This document shows, in pieces, positions 51,869 to 62,707 of a DNA stretch of 64,000 nucleotides. This stretch comes from Pseudomonas serboccidentalis (lineage in GTDB: Bacteria; Pseudomonadota; Gammaproteobacteria; Pseudomonadales; Pseudomonadaceae): the NCBI RefSeq assembly GCF_028830055.1, contig NZ_CP101655.1:830132-894131 (forward strand). The letters are read 5' to 3'. Within the stretch, counting starts at the first letter, position 1. Every line of letters begins with the position of its first letter. Position numbers and translations under genes: made by a program. The notes below the pieces were generated by a model. That model had not been told where the DNA came from, searched no databases, and saw nothing but the letters and a program-made list of their open reading frames with translations.

Positions 51869-52349
51869 TACACAGACGTTCGTAGCAAGCTTCTTGCCTA
51901 AGCCCGGCCCTCAGCCGGGCTAATGGCATTTGCGTAAAACGCTTGATGCTTCACCGTCGAAGCCGCACATGCGACCGAGACAAATCTGCTTCACACGTCA
52001 GACCTGGCTTTTTTGCCAGCGGTGCACGTCTTTTCTGACGAGCCTTTCAAGGCTACTGACGAGCACACCCACTGATTCCTCTCACGACGATCAGCCCAAG
52101 GCACCTGCATGCGTGCCCGCTTTATTGAGCTATCCGAGGCCATTTATCGGCCGTCAGCGGATTCAGCGCAACACTTTCAAATAGTCGAAGACTGATAAGA
52201 ACTAACGTCAGTGGATTTTCGGCAGATACACTTCCCGACAGCGATCACGCAAACGACACCGGTCGAGCCACCCATCACGTGCGCTTCACTCAAGACCTGC
52301 GTCCGGCCGCCCTTCGCATCGGACTCATTACTGCACAGACGAGAACGCC
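51869..52349 (+). other. Non-coding rpsU-dnaG gap with hairpins
   Basis: Long gap inside the operon. The stem AGCCCGGC/GCCGGGCT at 51901-51921 looks like a weak terminator without a U-tract, comparable to the partial terminator between rpsU and dnaG in E. coli. Later dyads are CTGGC-TTTTTT-GCCAG (52004-52019) and AGCCTT/AAGGCT (52041-52054); the latter is flanked by direct repeats CTGACGAG at 52035-52042 and 52056-52063. No open frame with family similarity was seen. P. aeruginosa has a GatB/YqeY-domain gene at this place. Confidence 0.55.
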
Positions 52350-54314
52350 ATGGCCGGGCTGATTCCCCAGAGCTTTATTGACGACCTCCTGAACCGCACC
52401 GACATCGTCGACGTGGTCAGCTCGCGCGTGCAACTGAAAAAGGCCGGCAAGAACTACACCGCCTGCTGCCCGTTCCATAAAGAGAAAACTCCGTCGTTCA
52501 GCGTCAGCCCCGACAAGCAGTTCTATTACTGCTTCGGTTGCGGCGCCGGCGGCAACGCCCTGGGCTTTCTCATGGACCACGACAACCTGGATTTCCCCCA
52601 GGCCGTCGAAGATCTGGCCAAAGCCGCCGGGATGGAGATCCCCCGCGAAGAAAGCGGCCGCCCGCACAAACCGCGGCAGCCGACCGATTCGCCGCTGTAC
52701 CCGCTACTGACCGCCGCCGCCGACTTTTACCGGCAGGCACTCAAGAGCCATCCCGCGCGCAAAGCCGCCGTAGATTACCTCAAGGGCCGCGGACTGACCG
52801 GCGAGATCGCCCGAGACTTCGGCCTCGGCTTCGCGCCGCCGGGCTGGGACAACCTGTTCAAACACTTGAGCAGCGATACCCTGCAGCAGAAGGCCATGAT
52901 CGACGCCGGCCTGCTGATCGAAAACGCCGAAACCGGCAAACGCTATGACCGCTTCCGCGACCGCGTGATGTTCCCGATCCGCGATACTCGCGGCCGGATC
53001 ATCGCTTTCGGTGGCCGAGTACTGGGCGACGACAAACCGAAATACCTGAACTCGCCGGAAACCCCGGTCTTCCATAAAGGCCAGGAACTCTACGGCCTCT
53101 ATGAAGCACGCAAGAACAACCGCAACCTCGACGAAATCATCGTCGTCGAGGGTTACATGGACGTCATCGCCCTCGCCCAGCAAGGCTTGCGCAATGCCGT
53201 CGCGACCCTGGGCACCGCGACCAGTGAAGAACACCTCAAGCGCCTGTTTCGCGTCGTGCCGAACGTTCTGTTCTGCTTCGACGGCGACCAGGCCGGCCGC
53301 AACGCCGCCTGGCGCGCGCTGGAAGCGACACTGCCGTGCCTGCAGGACGGGCGCCGCGCGCGTTTCCTGTTTCTGCCCGAAGGTGAAGACCCGGACACTC
53401 TGGTCCGCGCCGAAGGCACCGACGCCTTCAAGGCGCGCATCAATCAGCATGCGCAGCCGCTGGCGGACTATTTCTTCCAGCAACTGACCGAAGAAGCCGA
53501 TCCGCGCTCGCTCGAGGGCAAGGCCCACATGGCCACCCTTGCTGCACCGTTGATCGACAAAGTGCCCGGGGCCAACCTGCGCATTCTGATGCGGCAGCGC
53601 CTGACCGAAATCACCGGCCTGAGCAGTGAAACCGTCAGTCAGCTCGCCCAGAGCGCCCCACAGGAAGCGCCGCCGGCCTACGATCCGGGCATCGATTACG
53701 ACGCAATGCCGGACTACAGCGACTACCATCAGCCGCAGGCACAGGACATGTATGTGCCGCAGCAGGAGTGGACGCCGAAGAAACCCGGCGCCGGCGGCAA
53801 GAAATGGGACAAGAAACCCTGGGACAAGAACGGCAAGCGTGGCGGCGATCGCGATCAGCAACGCCCGCGCACGCCGATTGGCGTCGAATCACCGACCCTG
53901 ACCGCCCTGCGAACCTTGCTTCACCACCCGCAACTGGCCGAGCGCGTCGAGGACGCCGGGCACATTGCGGACGAAAATCAGACCAACGCCCAGCTGCTTG
54001 TGGCGCTGCTCGAAGCCGTACAGAAGAATCCCAAGCTAAACTCATTTCAGTTGATCGCGCGATGGCACGGCACTGAACAGGGTCGCTTGCTCAAGGCGCT
54101 GGCGGAAAAGGAGTGGCTGATTGATGGAGAAAACCTTGAACAACAGTTTTTCGACACCATTACTAGCTTGTCAGCCCGTCAACGCGAGCGAAATCTGGAA
54201 CAGTTGCTCAGAAAAGCGCGTCAAAGCGAACTGAGCGCCGAAGAGAAAAATCAACTGCGCGACCTTTTAAGTCGCAATGTTTCCGCATCAAACCCGACCT
54301 CAACTGGCGCGTGA
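52350..54314 (+). CDS. dnaG: DNA primase
   Basis: Makes RNA primers at the replication fork. The 654-residue protein has an N-terminal zinc ribbon (Cys40, His43, Cys61, Cys64), a TOPRIM domain (VEGYMDVIAL, FDGDQAGRNAA) and a C-terminal DnaB-interacting domain. A Gly/Lys/Asp-rich linker (PGAGGKKWDKKPWDKNGKRG) at about residues 475-495 separates core and C-domain. It is followed by rpoD after 67 bases. Confidence 0.97.
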   Translation: MAGLIPQSFIDDLLNRTDIVDVVSSRVQLKKAGKNYTACCPFHKEKTPSFSVSPDKQFYYCFGCGAGGNALGFLMDHDNLDFPQAVEDLAKAAGMEIPREESGRPHKPRQPTDSPLYPLLTAAADFYRQALKSHPARKAAVDYLKGRGLTGEIARDFGLGFAPPGWDNLFKHLSSDTLQQKAMIDAGLLIENAETGKRYDRFRDRVMFPIRDTRGRIIAFGGRVLGDDKPKYLNSPETPVFHKGQELYGLYEARKNNRNLDEIIVVEGYMDVIALAQQGLRNAVATLGTATSEEHLKRLFRVVPNVLFCFDGDQAGRNAAWRALEATLPCLQDGRRARFLFLPEGEDPDTLVRAEGTDAFKARINQHAQPLADYFFQQLTEEADPRSLEGKAHMATLAAPLIDKVPGANLRILMRQRLTEITGLSSETVSQLAQSAPQEAPPAYDPGIDYDAMPDYSDYHQPQAQDMYVPQQEWTPKKPGAGGKKWDKKPWDKNGKRGGDRDQQRPRTPIGVESPTLTALRTLLHHPQLAERVEDAGHIADENQTNAQLLVALLEAVQKNPKLNSFQLIARWHGTEQGRLLKALAEKEWLIDGENLEQQFFDTITSLSARQRERNLEQLLRKARQSELSAEEKNQLRDLLSRNVSASNPTSTGA

Positions 54315-54328
54315 GGTCATAGCTCAGG

Positions 54329-54334
54329 TATAAT
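54329..54334 (+). promoter_or_regulatory. Candidate rpoD -10 element
   Basis: A perfect TATAAT lies 48 bases before the rpoD ATG, at the end of dnaG. The matching -35 is weak (CTGGCG-like at about 54304-54310). It could give rpoD its own promoter in addition to read-through from rpsU. Confidence 0.4.
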
Positions 54335-54381
54335 CCTCGGCTTGTTTTTTGCCCGCCAAGACCTTCAGTGGATAGGGTGTT

Positions 54382-56229
<1,848 letters not shown>

Positions 56230-56235
56230 TACCAG

Positions 56236-56265
56236 AACCCCCGGCCCAGGCCGGGGGTTTTGTTT
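56236..56265 (+). terminator. rpoD terminator
   Basis: AACCCCCGGC paired with GCCGGGGGTT around CCAG, followed by TTGTTT; a strong Rho-independent terminator 6 bases after the rpoD stop. Confidence 0.93.
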
Positions 56266-56355
56266 ATAGGGCAGATTAAATCCCTCGCACCGCCCCTCCC
56301 CTGCATACCCCGTCTACACTCGAAGCAATGAATCCCGTGCCCTAACGAGACGGTT

Positions 56356-59300
56356 ATGCCCAGACTGGCGCCCGTGCTTTTCTTGCTGTCACTGATGATC
56401 TGGACCGCAACGGCTAACGCGCTGACTCTGACCGATGAAGAACGTAGCTGGCTCGCGGCTCACCCGGACTTGCGCCTGGGTGTCGATGCCTCGTGGCCGC
56501 CGTTCGAGTTCCGCGATGAACAGAACCGCTATCAGGGCCTGGCCGCGGATTACATCGACGTGATCCGCCAGCGTCTGGCGGTCAAACTCACCCCGGTCGA
56601 GCCATCGAGCTGGACCGAAGTGCTGGCGCAGGTGAAAACCGGCAAGATCGACCTGCTGCCGGGGATCATGTCCACACCCGAGCGCCAGAACTACCTGGCG
56701 TTTACCCGTCCCTACCTCGATTTCCCGATCGTGATCCTCGCCCATATCGGCGGCGCGCAACCGCGCAAAATCGAGGACCTGTACGGTCTGAAGATCGCTG
56801 TGGTGGAAAACTATGCCCCCCACGAACTCCTGCGCACCCACCATCCCGACTTGAATCTGGTGGCGATGCCCAATGTCAGCTCGGCATTGCAGGCCCTGGC
56901 CACCGATGAGGTGGACGCCGTGGTCGGTGATCTCGCCTCCAGCGTCTGGAGCCTGCGCCAGCTCAAGCTCGACGGCTTATACGTGAGCGGCGAAACCCCG
57001 TATCGCTACCAGTTGGCGATGGCCGTGCCCCGTGACAACAAGATGCTGGTGGGCATTCTGGACAAAGTCCTGGCGGACATGAGCCCGGAGGAAATCAGCA
57101 GTATTCAGGAACATTGGGTCGGCAATGTCCTGGACCATCGGACATTCTGGTCAGACCTGCTGATTTACGGCCTGCCGGGGCTGGTATTGCTGATGATCAT
57201 CCTGGCGGTGGTCATTCGCATCAACCGCCGCTTGAGCTCGGAAATCGCCCGGCGCGTTGATCTCGAACAGGAATTGCGCAGCAGCGAATACCATTACCGC
57301 GGTCTGGTGGAGAGCCTGTCGGCCATTGCCTGGGAAGCGCGCATGAGCGACTTCACCTACAGCTATGTGTCGCCCCACGCCGAAGACCTGCTCGGTTATC
57401 CACAGGCGCATTGGCTGATTCCGGGTTTCTGGCGCAACATCATCCACCCCGCCGACCTGACCCGTGCCCAGACCATTTGTGATGACGCGGTGCGCGAAGG
57501 GCGCGATCACACGCTCGACTATCGGGTGATAACCGCTGACGGACGCTGCCTGTGGGTGCGCGACATCGTCAGCCTGATTGAACACGGGCATGAACCGGTG
57601 ATGCGCGGCCTGATGATCGACATCAGCGAGACCAAGCGCACCGAAGAAGCGCTGCGCCTGTCGGAGCAGAAGTTCGCGTCGGTGTTCCAGCAATGCCCGG
57701 ACATTCTGGTGATCGCGCGGCTGTCCGACGGCTGCCTGCTGGAGGTCAACGAAGCCTTTGAAGAGCAGATCGGCCTCAAGGCCGAGGAAGTCGTCGGCCA
57801 GACCGCCACCGAGCTCAACATCTGGGGCATTCCGGGAGTCGGGCCGGGCCTGTTACAGCGCTTGCAGGCCGGCAGTATCCGCAACCTGGAGATGCCCTTT
57901 CGCCGCAGCAACGGTCAGGTGTTCACCGGCTTGATCTCTGCCGAGCCGTTCGACCTAGACACCACCCCGGCACTGGTGGTGGTGGTGCGCGACATCACCC
58001 AGCTCAAGGAAACCCAGCAGCAACTGCAAACGTCCGAGGAAAAGTTCGCCAAGGCCTTCCACGCCTCGCCGGACGGCTTGCTGCTGTCACGGCAAAGCGA
58101 TGGCCTGCTGCTGGAGGTCAACGAGGGATTCAGCCGCATCACCGGTTTCAACAGCGCGATGTCGGTGGATCGTTCGGCGCTGGACCTGGGGATATGGGTC
58201 AATCTCAACGAACGCAAACAGATGCTCGACCTGCTGCACCGCGACGGCTTCGTACGCGACTTCACCTGCCATATCCGCCGCAGCGACGGGCAGATTCGCC
58301 TGTGCGAAGTGTCCAGTCGTCCGTTACCGATCGGCGAAGAAGACTGCATGCTGACCATCGCCCGGGACATCACCGAGCGCCATCTGATGCAGGAAAAACT
58401 GCAGCAAGCGGCCACCGTATTCGAGAGCACCGCCGAGGGCGTGCTGATCACCGACACCCAGCAGCACATCAGCGCGGTCAATCGCGCCTTCACCGAAATC
58501 ACTGGCTACAGCGAAAGCGAAGCCCTCGGCCACACCCCGCGCCTGCTCGCCTCGGGGCTGCACGACAGCGCGTTTTATGCGGCGATGTGGCACCAGTTGA
58601 CCGACGAGGGTCACTGGCAGGGCGAGATTTCCAACCGGCGCAAGAACGGCGAGCTGTACCCGAGCTGGCTGACCATCAGCGCCGTGCGCAATCGCGACAA
58701 GTTCATCACCCACTTCGTCGCGGTGTTTGCCGATATCTCCAGTCTTAAACACGCGCAAGCCAAGCTCGATTATCAGGCGCACCACGACCCGCTCACCGGC
58801 CTGCCGAATCGCACGCTGTTTGAAAGTCGTCTGCTCACCGCACTGAACAGCCAGCAGGAAAACGGCGGTCAGGGCGCCGTGCTGTTCCTCGATCTCGACC
58901 GTTTCAAGCACATCAACGACAGCCTCGGGCACCCGGTCGGTGACTTGCTGCTCAAAGGCATTGCCGTTCGCCTGAGGGAACAATTGCGCGACATCGATAC
59001 TGTCGCGCGCCTGGGCGGCGATGAGTTCATTATCCTGCTGCCCGGCCTGCAACAGGCCAGCGACGCCGATCACATTGCCACCAAACTGCTCAACTGCTTC
59101 GGCGCGCCGTTCCAGGCCGGCGAACACGAGTTTTTCATCAGCGCCAGCATCGGCACCAGCCTGTATCCCCGCGACGGCTGCGACGTTGCCACGCTGGTGA
59201 AAAACGCTGACGCGGCGATGTACCGCTCCAAGGCCAAGGGCCGCAACCGCGTCGAAAGCTACACCCGCGACCTCACCGCCCAGGCCAGCGAGCGCGTAGC

Positions 59301-60102
59301 GCTGGAACACGAACTGCGCCGGGCCATCGAACGCGATGAATTGTCCCTCTACTACCAACCCAAGATCAGCCTCGACGACCATCGTCTGGTCGGCGCCGAA
59401 GCGCTGATTCGCTGGCGCCACCCGACCTTTGGCGAGGTGCCGCCGGAGCACTTCATCCCGCTGGCCGAAGAGAACGGCATGATCCTGCAGATCGGCGACT
59501 GGGTGCTCGAGACCGCCTGCCGGCAGATGTTCGAATGGAACCAGATCTACGACAGCCTCGGCCCGCTGTCGGTCAACCTCGCCGGCGCACAACTGCGCCA
59601 GCCGAATCTGCTCGGGCGCATCGAACAACTGCTCAGGGAAAATCGTCTGCAGCCGGATTTACTGCAACTGGAAATTACCGAAAACTTCATCATGAGCCAG
59701 GCCGAAGAAGCACTGGCGGTGCTGCATCAGCTCAAACACCTGGGTGTGCAACTGGCGATCGACGACTTCGGCACCGGCTATTCCTCGCTCAGCTACCTCA
59801 AACGCCTGCCGCTGGACATCCTCAAGATCGACCAGTCGTTCGTCCGCGGCCTGCCCGATGACCCCCACGACGCGGCGATTGTACGGGCGATCATCGCCCT
59901 CGGCCGGAGCATGCAATTCACCGTGATTGCCGAAGGCGTGGAAACCCAGGCGCAACAACAATTCCTCGCCGCCGAGGGCTGTGAACAGATCCAGGGCTAC
60001 ATCGTCAGCCTGCCGCTGCCCGCGGAAGAATTCGCCGCAACGTTTCTGCGTATTACCGTATCGGATTATTCGGATAGCACAGCCGAGAAACCGTCGCTAT
60101 AA
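56356..60102 (+). CDS. rmcA: RmcA-like c-di-GMP regulator: SBP_bac_3, PAS, GGDEF and EAL domains
   Basis: Inner-membrane protein, 1248 residues, for c-di-GMP turnover. Order: signal peptide (about 1-22), periplasmic solute-binding-like domain (about 25-245), transmembrane helix (LLIYGLPGLVLLMIILAVVI), four PAS domains (about 300-800), GGDEF domain with intact RLGGDEF, and EAL domain with EALIRWRHP. The size and place next to rpoD match P. aeruginosa RmcA, which lowers c-di-GMP in response to redox state and phenazines. A dual-function enzyme is possible here because both motifs look intact. Its TAA stop is part of the promoter of the following tRNA. Confidence 0.88.
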   Translation: MPRLAPVLFLLSLMIWTATANALTLTDEERSWLAAHPDLRLGVDASWPPFEFRDEQNRYQGLAADYIDVIRQRLAVKLTPVEPSSWTEVLAQVKTGKIDLLPGIMSTPERQNYLAFTRPYLDFPIVILAHIGGAQPRKIEDLYGLKIAVVENYAPHELLRTHHPDLNLVAMPNVSSALQALATDEVDAVVGDLASSVWSLRQLKLDGLYVSGETPYRYQLAMAVPRDNKMLVGILDKVLADMSPEEISSIQEHWVGNVLDHRTFWSDLLIYGLPGLVLLMIILAVVIRINRRLSSEIARRVDLEQELRSSEYHYRGLVESLSAIAWEARMSDFTYSYVSPHAEDLLGYPQAHWLIPGFWRNIIHPADLTRAQTICDDAVREGRDHTLDYRVITADGRCLWVRDIVSLIEHGHEPVMRGLMIDISETKRTEEALRLSEQKFASVFQQCPDILVIARLSDGCLLEVNEAFEEQIGLKAEEVVGQTATELNIWGIPGVGPGLLQRLQAGSIRNLEMPFRRSNGQVFTGLISAEPFDLDTTPALVVVVRDITQLKETQQQLQTSEEKFAKAFHASPDGLLLSRQSDGLLLEVNEGFSRITGFNSAMSVDRSALDLGIWVNLNERKQMLDLLHRDGFVRDFTCHIRRSDGQIRLCEVSSRPLPIGEEDCMLTIARDITERHLMQEKLQQAATVFESTAEGVLITDTQQHISAVNRAFTEITGYSESEALGHTPRLLASGLHDSAFYAAMWHQLTDEGHWQGEISNRRKNGELYPSWLTISAVRNRDKFITHFVAVFADISSLKHAQAKLDYQAHHDPLTGLPNRTLFESRLLTALNSQQENGGQGAVLFLDLDRFKHINDSLGHPVGDLLLKGIAVRLREQLRDIDTVARLGGDEFIILLPGLQQASDADHIATKLLNCFGAPFQAGEHEFFISASIGTSLYPRDGCDVATLVKNADAAMYRSKAKGRNRVESYTRDLTAQASERVALEHELRRAIERDELSLYYQPKISLDDHRLVGAEALIRWRHPTFGEVPPEHFIPLAEENGMILQIGDWVLETACRQMFEWNQIYDSLGPLSVNLAGAQLRQPNLLGRIEQLLRENRLQPDLLQLEITENFIMSQAEEALAVLHQLKHLGVQLAIDDFGTGYSSLSYLKRLPLDILKIDQSFVRGLPDDPHDAAIVRAIIALGRSMQFTVIAEGVETQAQQQFLAAEGCEQIQGYIVSLPLPAEEFAATFLRITVSDYSDSTAEKPSL

Positions 60103-60103
60103 T
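60098..60103 (+). promoter_or_regulatory. tRNA promoter -10 overlapping the rmcA stop
   Basis: A perfect TATAAT is formed by the last codons of rmcA (CTA TAA T). It is followed by a GC-rich discriminator (CCGCGAC), typical of stringently controlled stable-RNA promoters, 14 bases before the tRNA. The -35 (ATAGCA at 60074-60079, 18-base spacer) is weak. Confidence 0.55.
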
Positions 60104-60117
60104 CCGCGACCTACTGA

Positions 60118-60194
60118 GGGCCTATAGCTCAGTTGGTTAGAGCAGAGGACTCATAATCCTTTGGTCCACGGTTCAAGTCCGTGTGGGCCCACCA
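60118..60194 (+). tRNA. tRNA with CAU anticodon, probably tRNA-Ile2
   Basis: Complete 77-base cloverleaf with encoded CCA: acceptor GGGCCTA/TGGGCCC, D arm GCTC-GAGC, anticodon loop CTCATAA, T arm CACGG-TTCAAGT-CCGTG. CAU is read as Met unless the C is changed to lysidine. The T loop and GGTC..GGTTCAAGTCC resemble E. coli tRNA-Ile2 (ileX) more than elongator tRNA-Met, so an AUA-decoding tRNA-Ile2 is favoured, though it is commonly annotated tRNA-Met. Confidence 0.92.
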
Positions 60195-60200
60195 AATTTG

Positions 60201-60226
60201 AAAGCCGCGCAATTGCGCGGCTTTTT
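60201..60226 (+). terminator. tRNA terminator
   Basis: AAAGCCGCGC paired with GCGCGGCTTT across AATT, followed by further T. Perfect palindrome six bases after the tRNA. Confidence 0.93.
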
Positions 60227-60327
60227 CGTTTCTGCGTTTAACCCCGACTACGATAAGGGGCTTCCATATCCAGTCGGTTGAGGCTGTAACATGCTCGCCC
60301 AAAGACCCGCCCCCATGGAGCCGCCCC

Positions 60328-60789
60328 TTGCCAGACATCCGCCCACCCGTGCTTGATGAAATCGACCGCCAGTTGATCGCCGCTCTGCAGATCAACGCCC
60401 GCGAGAGCGTGGCCATGCTTGCCAGGCAGTTGGGCATTGCGCGCACCACCGTCACGTCGCGGCTGGCGCGGCTGGAAAAGGCCAAAGTCATCACCGGTTA
60501 TGGCGTGCGTCTGGGGCAGCGGGTGGTTGATGGCGGGTTGCAGGCGTATGTCGGGATCAAGGTGCAGCCGCGTTCCGGCAAAGAAGTGCTGCGCCGCTTG
60601 AGTGCAATGGCGCAGGTGCAGCAGTTGTGTGCGGTGAGTGGCGAATTTGATTATGTAGCGTGGTTGCGCACGGATTCGCCGGAGCAACTGGATCAGTTGC
60701 TGGATCAGATTGGCAGTGTCGATGGGGTGGAGAAGACCACCACGTCGATTATTTTGAGTAGCAAGATTGATCGGGGGCAGCCGGTTTAA
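60328..60789 (+). CDS. Lrp/AsnC family transcription regulator
   Basis: Amino-acid-responsive DNA-binding protein, 153 residues: N-terminal winged helix (RESVAMLARQLGIARTTVTS) and C-terminal RAM ligand domain. The start is a TTG at 60328 with GGAG at 60317-60320; no ATG fits. It lies directly before davB on the same strand, suggesting control of lysine catabolism, with an AT-rich dyad in between. The effector is not known from sequence. Confidence 0.88.
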   Translation: MPDIRPPVLDEIDRQLIAALQINARESVAMLARQLGIARTTVTSRLARLEKAKVITGYGVRLGQRVVDGGLQAYVGIKVQPRSGKEVLRRLSAMAQVQQLCAVSGEFDYVAWLRTDSPEQLDQLLDQIGSVDGVEKTTTSIILSSKIDRGQPV

Positions 60790-60823
60790 GGTTGTGCCCG
60801 GACTTCTCGGGTGGATTACAGGG

Positions 60824-60852
60824 CCTCTTCGCGAGCAGGCTCGCTCCTACAT
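60824..60852. repeat. Single REP-like element after the Lrp-type gene
   Basis: CCTCTTCGCGAGCAGGCTCG followed by CTCCTACAT is one arm of the GAGC REP class, without a nearby partner. Confidence 0.7.
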
Positions 60853-60883
60853 TTTGGTCGGTGTGTAGTCAACAATCGTCATA

Positions 60884-60972
60884 TTGATCGATTAATTATC
60901 AAAACGACGACACTTTGCGTCTTATTAACGTGTTCTACGCTCCCTAGAATGGCTGGCATCTTTTCCTATACT
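60884..60972 (+). promoter_or_regulatory. davB promoter region with AT-rich dyad
   Basis: TTGAT-N9-ATCAA at 60884-60902 is an AT-rich inverted repeat of the sort used by Lrp-type regulators. Promoter candidates follow: TTATTA (60922-60927), 17-base spacer, TAGAAT (60945-60950), and a second -10-like TATACT at 60967-60972. All lie between the Lrp-type gene and davB. Confidence 0.45.
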
Positions 60973-61012
60973 CAGACGCGCATTCGGCGTCGGGTCGCCA
61001 GCAAGGTCAGCC

Positions 61013-62695
61013 ATGAACAAGAACAATCGCCATCCTGCAGACGGTAAGAAACCCGTCACCATTTTCGGTCCGGACTTTCCATTCGCTTTCGACGACTGGA
61101 TCGAACATCCGGCCGGTCTCGGCAGCATTCCTGAGCACCATCACGGCGCTGAAGTGGCGATTGTCGGCGCCGGTATTGCCGGCCTGGTGGCCGCGTACGA
61201 ACTGATGAAGCTCGGCTTGAAACCGGTGGTTTATGAGGCGTCGAAGCTCGGTGGGCGTCTGCGTTCGCAAACGTTCAATGGCACCGACGGCATCGTCGCG
61301 GAACTGGGCGGTATGCGTTTCCCGGTGTCCTCCACCGCGTTCTACCACTACGTCGACAAGCTCGGCCTCGAGACCAAACCTTTCCCGAACCCGCTGACAC
61401 CGGCCTCCGGCAGCACGGTGATCGATCTGGAAGGCAAAACCCATTACGCACAGAAACTGGCGGATCTTCCTGCATTGTTCCAGGAAGTGGCTGACGCCTG
61501 GGCAGATGCGCTGGAGGCCGGTTCGCAGTTTTCCGATATCCAGCAAGCCATTCGCGACCGCGATGTGCCGCGCCTCAAGGAGCTGTGGAACACGCTCGTG
61601 CCGCTGTGGGACGACCGCACGTTCTACGATTTCGTTGCCACCTCCAAGGCCTTCGCCAAGCTGTCGTTCCATCACCGCGAAGTGTTCGGTCAGGTCGGTT
61701 TCGGCACTGGCGGCTGGGACTCGGACTTCCCCAACTCGATGCTGGAAATCTTCCGCGTGGTGATGACCAACTGCGACGATCACCAGCACCTGGTGGTCGG
61801 CGGTGTGGAGCAAGTGCCACAAGGCATCTGGCGGCATGTGCCGGAGCGTTGCGTGCACTGGCCTGAAGGCACCAGCCTGAAATCCCTGCACCGGGGTGCG
61901 CCGCGTTCCGGCGTGAAGAAAATCGCCCACGCCCCGGATGGCCGTTTCGCCGTCACCGACAACAACGGCGACACCCGCGAATACGCCGCCGTGCTGACCA
62001 CCTGCCAGAGCTGGCTGCTGACCACCCAGATCGAATGCGACGAAACCCTGTTCTCGCAGAAGATGTGGATGGCGCTGGACCGCACGCGCTACATGCAATC
62101 GTCGAAGACCTTCGTGATGGTCGATCGCCCGTTCTGGAAGGACAAGGATCCGGAAACCGGTCGCGACCTGATGAGCATGACCCTCACCGATCGCCTGACC
62201 CGTGGCACCTATCTGTTCGACAACGGCGACGACAAGCCCGGCGTGATCTGCCTGTCGTACTCGTGGATGAGCGACGCGCTGAAGATGCTGCCGCACCCGG
62301 TGGAAAAACGTGTGGAACTGGCGTTGAACGCGCTGAAGAAGATCTACCCTAAAGTCGACATCGCTGCGCGGATCATCGGCGACCCGATCACCGTGTCGTG
62401 GGAAGCCGACCCGTACTTCCTCGGTGCGTTCAAAGGTGCCCTGCCCGGCCACTATCGCTACAACCAGCGCATGTACGCGCATTTCATGCAGGACGACATG
62501 CCAGCCGAACAGCGCGGGATTTTCATCGCCGGTGACGATGTGTCGTGGACGCCGGCGTGGGTCGAAGGCGCAGTGCAGACCTCGCTCAACGCGGTGTGGG
62601 GCATCATGAAGCATTTCGGCGGGTCGACACATAAAGAGAACCCGGGCCCGGGTGATGTGTTCAAAGACATCGGCCCTATCGCCCTGCCCGAGTAA
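61013..62695 (+). CDS. davB: L-lysine 2-monooxygenase
   Basis: FAD-dependent amine oxidase-type oxygenase that turns L-lysine into 5-aminovaleramide with O2. The 560-residue protein has the dinucleotide motif VAIVGAGIAGLVAAYEL and a C-terminal FAD contact FIAGDDVSWTPAWVEG. Homologues are often annotated tryptophan 2-monooxygenase, but the next gene encodes the matching amidase and the order agrees with P. putida davBA. A lysine substrate is therefore favoured over tryptophan. Confidence 0.92.
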   Translation: MNKNNRHPADGKKPVTIFGPDFPFAFDDWIEHPAGLGSIPEHHHGAEVAIVGAGIAGLVAAYELMKLGLKPVVYEASKLGGRLRSQTFNGTDGIVAELGGMRFPVSSTAFYHYVDKLGLETKPFPNPLTPASGSTVIDLEGKTHYAQKLADLPALFQEVADAWADALEAGSQFSDIQQAIRDRDVPRLKELWNTLVPLWDDRTFYDFVATSKAFAKLSFHHREVFGQVGFGTGGWDSDFPNSMLEIFRVVMTNCDDHQHLVVGGVEQVPQGIWRHVPERCVHWPEGTSLKSLHRGAPRSGVKKIAHAPDGRFAVTDNNGDTREYAAVLTTCQSWLLTTQIECDETLFSQKMWMALDRTRYMQSSKTFVMVDRPFWKDKDPETGRDLMSMTLTDRLTRGTYLFDNGDDKPGVICLSYSWMSDALKMLPHPVEKRVELALNALKKIYPKVDIAARIIGDPITVSWEADPYFLGAFKGALPGHYRYNQRMYAHFMQDDMPAEQRGIFIAGDDVSWTPAWVEGAVQTSLNAVWGIMKHFGGSTHKENPGPGDVFKDIGPIALPE

Positions 62696-62707
62696 GAGGA
62701 ATCCCCG

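Noticed and set aside
51930..52184. 84-codon open frame between rpsU and dnaG
   Set aside because: No ribosome site, atypical composition and no recognisable family; overlaps the hairpins at 52004-52054.
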